Positions 58,383 through 64,000 of a stretch of DNA of 64,000 bases are shown piece by piece. Numbering within the stretch: position 1 is the stretch's first letter; the number at the start of each line of letters is the position of its first letter. The position numbers were made by a program, and so were the translations under genes. The DNA lies in contig NW_026116709.1 of the NCBI RefSeq assembly GCF_001640805.2, positions 124,001 through 188,000 on the forward strand, written 5' to 3'. This stretch comes from Lates calcarifer. Lineage: Eukaryota; Chordata; Actinopteri; Centropomidae. The notes under the pieces were generated by a model. The model did no database searches. It was not told where the DNA came from and saw only the letters and a list, made by a program, of their open reading frames with translations.

Positions 58383-58930
58383 CTCAGTGCTACACCAGTA
58401 ATCTGTGGGGACAGATGAGCTGACTTCGGTTTCCACAGGACAGACCCAAAGACGTCAAACTAGGAATGTGTTCTACCTCTGACCTGCTGATGTGGATGGA
58501 GGTGTTTTCACAGCCTCTATATTTCTCCCTGGTCCTTGGCCCTCTTGGCATTGGGGGCCAAGTTGTTGTTTTCATACTGCTCAGCCTGGTGCTGGACCCC
58601 CTCCCTGTAGACTGATTTGTTCGCTGTGATGTTGTCTGTGAACTTGATGATAGTGTTATAGCCATTGAAGCTTATGAACAGTATGGAGGGATGACAGTAG
58701 TGAGTGCAGAGCTGAAATCAATGAACAGCAATCACACAAAGTTGTTGCCTTTGTCCAGGTGGGTTGAGGCAGTCATGTACAGTATTGACAGCATCCTCTG
58801 TAGACCTGTTGGTGATGTATGAAAACTAGTTTGTTAGTTTGTAATGTGGAAGGTTAAGCATGTCATGAGGTCAGAGCAGTTCATGATGATGGGGCTAAGT
58901 GCAGAGTTCTTTGACGCTACCAAAGGTGCT
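58383..58930 (-). mobile_element. L2-like LINE reverse transcriptase fragment
   Basis: The minus strand, read through several frame changes, gives pieces in the order of a fish L2/Maui-type reverse transcriptase: a PIIMNC segment near 58890, a THLDKGNNFV segment and LLFIDFSSAL near 58720-58770, a TIIKFTDN segment near 58640 (where the active-site FADD block is mutated), and a YREGVQHQAEQYENNNLA segment near 58560-58610. The copy is truncated at both ends and dead. Confidence 0.7.
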
Positions 58931-61640
58931 ACTGTAAGACAGGACAATCCTGTCACATACTGTACTTCAATCAGACACTTTTACTTAAACAACTTACAGG
59001 AAGCGTAAGTGAGGTAAGTGAACTGTATAGGCTCAGGCTCTACAGGCAGAGTTCAGGCTGTCAGCCAGTCACTCTGACCTCTTGACTTCTTTACAAGCCC
59101 CACTAATATGTGAATGAATTTTTCAAAAGGCTCAGTCATTTTCTAAAAACAGCTGGTCTCTGTGATTCAGCTGCAGATTAATCCACATTTGGTGGTCTAG
59201 TGAGTATTTGAGGAAGCAGGACTGAGTCACAATAAACTGCAGTGAGTGTGTTAGAGCATTATCTCTATTCATTACATATTACTTTAATAATTTAGGCTTA
59301 GTTTTTTTATTTCAGTCTTAAAGTTTCAAAGAAATTTGCCAAGATATACAACTTAAATCCTGATTTTTCAGTCAAATACTACCAATATCCATTGGGAAAA
59401 GGTCAAAGGTCATCAAACAGGAGTCAGTGGATAGCAGATCAAGAGCCACAGAACATCTGTCATCAGGGGCCATCTTTGAACAGACATGAGTGTTACCATC
59501 TCCCCCATATACAACTACTTTCTTATGACTGGAATTTCATAGACACATGATGAGAAACCAGACCATCTCCATGACAACTCCATCTGCTGGTAAAGACTGT
59601 GAGAAATCTAGAAAGAGGACTTTGTGTTAATGCTGTTTTTGTCCAAGCAATGGCTCCACCATTCAATTAAGTGTAAATACTGTTGATGTGTGTGTATATT
59701 TGCCCTGTATCTTGCTGTTATAGGTTTTAATTTTATTCCTGTGTTAAGCTGTTTGCTCATATTGTTTTCTGTCTCACTCTTGTTATATTCTTCTGGTGAG
59801 GCACTAGACAAGCCAAATGTTTCAAAGTCCTAATAAATACATGATTGTTTTTGAGGCTGTGTGTGTTCTGATGTCGGTTTGTAACCAGGATGTGGGTACT
59901 GTTTAGTGCTGAGGTGTCCTTAAGTCCTGCTCTCTCAGTACTGACTTTCACTCCATGTCTCCCTCTCTCCGTCACTGTGTGTTGTCACAGCACTGATGGT
60001 CAATATTTGAACTAAAGGGCAGGGTGAAAGGCCGCTCCCATCAACACTTCACATTCACCAGCTGCACTCAGCCCTGCCCTGATAACACGGATCTGACGCT
60101 GATTCCCCCCTACACACACACACAGGCACACATAAACTCACACTGCTATTGGGTGGCCACTCAAATAGGATGCAACTACCTGGTTTTAAGTGAAGCACAA
60201 TGCAGCAGTTCATGAACACCTGAACTCCCCTCAGATAAAGCTGAGAAATACTAACACACATACTGTGTTCACTGCTTCACCTTACATCACTTTCATCATC
60301 TAAGGCAAGACACTCCAGACAAAAACATTGTTTTTTCATTCACTAATCAATTTTGAGATTTCCTTCCATAACATCTTCTCTCAGGCTCTTACACATTTAG
60401 TGTTTGTTTTACAACACATTGTCAATTTGCACAATACATATCTTCAAAGCCTGTTCTCTTAAAATGTTTTTTTTTTTTCTCACACACTGAGCCAGAAATC
60501 GCCACTTCAGTAATAACTCTCGTTTTTACAGAGGGGCATTTTCATATAGCATTCATAGCCTAATTTATGGAACATTTTATTCCTAACAAAATGGCAAAAA
60601 TGGGTTTTTCATGGCCGTTGACAATATTTTCTGATCGATGGAGTGATTAAAAAAGCTATCCAAAATATGCAATATGCAAATTAGAGCATTTGTAAATTAG
60701 ATAATGTACAATTTGCATATTTAAATATAACATTTCTGAAAACTTGTGATACAAAAAATTATTGTGTTGTTGTTATTGTAAGTGATTAGCCAGGGAAGTT
60801 TTATGGTGGTACAGTTTTGTTAAAATGTTTTACCCTACTTAACTGTAGTGACTACGAGTCAAACTGATCAACAATGAGACTATTGATCAGGGATTTAAAT
60901 CTGGGGGAACACAGAGATTGCTTTATAATGTATGAAAAAGTGCCAAAAATTATGGTGCAGGGAAAGTACCACATTTAGACAACTACATAAGAGGCCTGGT
61001 GGGGTAAAATGCAGCAAATATCTTCATCCAGTATGGACCCAGGAATGTTATGTAAAAAGACCACCAGAATACCCTCCAACACATCACAGTTTGTAAATGG
61101 ATCAGTGCCGTGGGACCATTGGGTCCCAAATATTGTTATATTACAGGTCAATCGAAACACACTCACAAGCTGACATATAATCAGTCTAAATTAGTAACTT
61201 TGATGAAGGGTTGTCAAAGATTTCAGAAAGAGGAAATAAATAATTTAGTAAATGCAAAAAATTATCTGTTAAAGCAATAGACCCTCTTAAGAATGACGTC
61301 ATGATTATGTCAGAGTGTTAGCTGGAAGCAAAAGGAAAAACTGGAAGCACCTCAGAGTAGTAGGCCTCATAACCAAGTAAAAATGTTATCTTGCTGTGTA
61401 CATAGACACACACACACACACACACACACAGAGGCAGGAATGAGAGCAGCTAGCTGCCCTGGCATCAACAGGAGAGTCACTGCCATTAGAGTGTTGTATT
61501 AAGATAGACTTGAAAAAAATGTAACCTATCCTTAAATGTTTGAATTGCATATTGCATACAGGTGTTTTTATTCTTTGAAGTGTTTCTATTTAATCCAAAC
61601 TACTTGTTGTTCTGAGCATTACCACTTTACAAGAGAACAC
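58931..61640. other. Intergenic region downstream of ppp1r10
   Basis: No recognised exon, RNA gene or named repeat. A (CA)n tract lies at about 61406-61430 and short CA runs near 60112-60125. Confidence 0.45.
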
Positions 61641-61661
61641 AGCAACATTTATGTTTGAGCA

Positions 61662-61667
61662 TTTATT
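61662..61667 (-). terminator. ppp1r10: Candidate ppp1r10 AATAAA poly(A) signal
   Basis: AATAAA on the minus strand about 1.2 kb past the ppp1r10 stop. It would define a 3' UTR from 62880 to about 61645, in which no coding feature was recognised. Confidence 0.45.
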
Positions 61668-62880
61668 CAATACACTGTGTAGAAAAGATTTCAACTGAAA
61701 TTATGATCAAAAAAGCATGAAGTGTGGAGAAAACAACAAAAAAACATGACATTTTTACAGTCCCACAAGAGACACGAAAGTTATTGTTTTCACAGAAAAC
61801 ATTCAATTTAGCTGACCTACAGAGCAGTTCATCATTCACCTGACTCTTAACACTGACTAAATAAACCTCTCCTGGGGTCAGGTGGGAGTACAGAAGACAC
61901 AGGCAGCAGCTCTGGGAATAGGGATAAGCTGCTCCACTGACAGGACCACAGCATGTTTGACACTCATGATTGATGTGCCACACACACATCAGGCTGACTA
62001 TCTGATTGTCAGCTGCTGAACCAGAACATAGATGCAGGAAGCTTACATATGACAACATACACTGCTGTTGCTTCTACAGTCTCCTCACATTCAATATCAG
62101 CTGCTGTAAGAAAAGAAAAAAAAAATGCAAGACCTTCCTCATCAGCTCAGCAAAGTTCATTTCTAAAATTCTTCAGGACTGGGTGAAATAAAGCAGTTTA
62201 AATACAACAAAGTTGTTTTTCAGTCCCTGTTTTAATAAATCATAGCTGTGGCTAAATTCTGTTGGCCTTTATCTTTATAAAGTGCTTCCTACATTTGTCA
62301 CACATTGTAAGAATCATGTAAAAATGGAAAATATTTCAAACCTTTCTGGGCAAACCTGACCAACGAAGTAACAAAACTAAAGGGAATTTGAAAGCAACAT
62401 CATATGCAGGTACATAGTTACAACAGCCACTATAAGAGGGAAATTCAGTCACGTGGAAAGCTTTCTGCTGAGTAGGAGACTTCCATTTGGTCGACCATGT
62501 TAATGGTGTGGAAAAAGACAGAACGGGGGCAGCGAGCTGCGGCAACTCAGACATAGTGGTCATGTGTGGCGGCTTGTTTCAGTCTCACAGTTAAAAATGA
62601 TCACAATAAAAACACACAGTCCCATTGGTGATCATCTCACAGCCTTAGAGTTCCTCAGTTACTCTCTTCTGTCTTGTTTGTTCTCGGTCTTACATGAGGC
62701 ATAGCTTACTGCTTCAGGTCAGTCACCTCCAGAATGACTTAACAAGACACTCCAGACAGTAGGACTACTCTTTCTATACTTTAACATCGCCCCCAACACC
62801 CTGCAGTGGTTTGATCAGAGAATAGCTCATTCAGAGGCCAGCAGTTCACAAAGTTGTTCCCATGTCAGCAAGAGTGTCAC

Positions 62881-64000
62881 CTAGTGTCCATGCTGTGGGT
62901 GCTGGTTGTGTTGGTTGTTAGCTGGGTGGTTGGGTGGCAGTGGTGGTCCATTTACACCTGGGTGGTAGAAAGCACAGTTGCTTTCGTACCTGCAGCTTCC
63001 CTTCATCATGAAGTGACGACACACAGGCCTCTTGGACATATCTGACAGGGGAAAACACATGAGCATTAGAATCACACCAGATGTAGACTCAGTATCTAAT
63101 AGGGACTATCACTGTACATCCATCTCCTGTTAGTTCTCAAACAATGACCCTTCAATTTTGCTTCACTGAAGAGAGAGATGTTTATTTTGACAGTAGCAGT
63201 GATGTAATAGATCAAATGAAAATGAATCAATGTACACACACAGCAGTTCAACCCTTACATTAAGGTCCACTTAATCATTTCTTATGGAGCTTTTGAGTGA
63301 ACTGCAAGGTCCTCATCATCACTGGCCACAACAACTGATAGTGAACTGATACTGTTAAGCTCAGGTATCAGATATGATATGAGAACAGAGGGTAATCCCA
63401 AGCCATATGATGCCCCATATACCATTCATGTTGTTGTGTCCTCCTCTGGGCCCTCCTCGTCCTCGGCCTCTGAAGCCTGGCTCTCCTCCTCCTCGGCCCC
63501 GGCCTCCTCGGTGGAAGTGGCCTCCTCTGTGGGGACCTCCTCTCATGGAGTCGTCTCCCCAATAGTTGCCATCTCCTCTACCTTGGCCTGGTGGCGGCCC
63601 CATCATGCGTGGGCCTCCGCCAGCATTGAAAGGTGGTCCATGGTTGTGAGGGGGTGGAGGGTGGTTAAAGCGTGGACCACCAGGTGGGTTGTTGGGCGGG
63701 TAGCCACCATTCATGGGCATCTGCATGTGCACGTTCATACTGTTCATGTTGTTCATATTGTTCATGCCTGGACCATGGCCCAGTAATCCCTGGTTGACTA
63801 AATAGAGAGAAAAATTGGTTTGAAACAATGAGTAACACAAGGACCAGAGCAGGTAGACATCACGCTACAACACCAGGAGGAACAGAATAGAATAGATCTT
63901 TATTGTCACTGTTCCAAAACAATGAAACACCATAAAAAGAGATGTAGCTCTTCAATGGAATAAGAAGTTGAGGTTACCTGGTGGAGGTCCACCCTGGTTC
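62881..64000 (-). CDS. ppp1r10: PP1 nuclear targeting subunit PNUTS, C-terminal part (runs off the window)
   Basis: Three exons are seen in transcript order: at least 64000-63978, then 63797-63423, then 63041-62881; the start lies beyond the window. The long exon encodes a low-complexity segment: [10 protein letters not shown], an Asn/Met run ([11 protein letters not shown]), a Gly/Pro/His-rich part ([11 protein letters not shown]) and an RGG box ([19 protein letters not shown]). The last exon holds the CCCH zinc finger C-x8-C-x5-C-x3-H ([18 protein letters not shown], then [18 protein letters not shown]), the diagnostic end of PNUTS. Here it continues about 17 residues further ([17 protein letters not shown]). 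Known role: a chromatin-bound PP1 regulator acting with TOX4 and WDR82 in RNA polymerase II termination; the finger and RGG region bind RNA. The N-terminal TFIIS-like domain and RVxF motif are outside the window. Confidence 0.93.
63893..63960 (+). repeat. LINE-tail-like repeat in ppp1r10 intron
   Basis: The phrase 'agaatagaatagatctttat' followed by 'tgtcactgttcc' and 'acaatgaaac' resembles the 3' tails of common fish LINEs (compare the tail at 37075). It is short and no coding part is attached. Confidence 0.4.

Noticed and set aside
61663..62058. Minus-strand open frame of 131 codons
   Set aside because: It sits in the presumed ppp1r10 3' UTR and shows no recognisable family or splice context.
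63379..63786. Plus-strand open frame of 135 codons
   Set aside because: It lies opposite the ppp1r10 exon at 63423-63797; its Ser/Ala/Val/His-rich sequence is the complement of the Gly/Pro/Arg coding strand.

Overview
The window is vertebrate genomic DNA, almost certainly from a ray-finned (teleost) fish. It is AT-rich, has intron-split genes with GT-AG junctions, many CA/GT microsatellites, and a repeat load typical of fish (degraded Tc1-like transposons, L2/Rex-type and L1-like LINE fragments, a hAT-like element). No bacterial, viral or organellar genes were recognised.

Five protein genes were assembled exon by exon; splice phases close exactly except for one extra base in ankmy2. Left to right: ankmy2 (minus, 11029-18151), bzw2 (plus, 22877-36662), tspan13 (plus, 41199-48325), agr2 (minus, 52408-55573), and the 3' end of ppp1r10/PNUTS (minus, 62881 to beyond 64000). 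ANKMY2-BZW2-TSPAN13-AGR2, with the same relative orientations, is the gene order I know from human 7p21; in human the next genes are AGR3 and AHR, so ppp1r10 marks a synteny break. The genes share no pathway: a ciliary/Hedgehog-linked ankyrin-MYND protein, a translation-initiation mimic, a tetraspanin, an ER protein-disulfide-isomerase relative, and a nuclear PP1-targeting subunit.

Region by region: 1-11.0 kb is gene-free and rich in decayed transposons. 11.0-18.2 kb is ankmy2, whose exon 6 holds a one-base insertion that would truncate the protein before the MYND finger. 18.3-22.0 kb separates the divergent ankmy2 and bzw2 genes. 22.0-37.0 kb is bzw2; its third coding-region intron holds the most striking structure of the window, an array (about 29.08-30.8 kb) of 19-21 bp CTCATAAT units in blocks of alternating orientation. 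Its inner 1243 bp are bounded by a perfect 124-bp inverted repeat, and it lies beside a remnant of an integrase-like transposase. 37-41 kb is intergenic with LINE and Tc1 remnants. 41.0-49.1 kb is tspan13, with a hAT-like insertion in intron 5. 49-52.2 kb is quiet. 52.2-56.3 kb is agr2 with a likely non-coding first exon and TATA-like box. 56.3-61.6 kb is intergenic with an L2-like LINE piece. 61.65-64 kb is the ppp1r10 3' end.

Homology statements rest on recognising conserved protein sequence by eye; no database search was run. Boundaries of repeats are approximate; coding exon boundaries are exact where splice phase closed.
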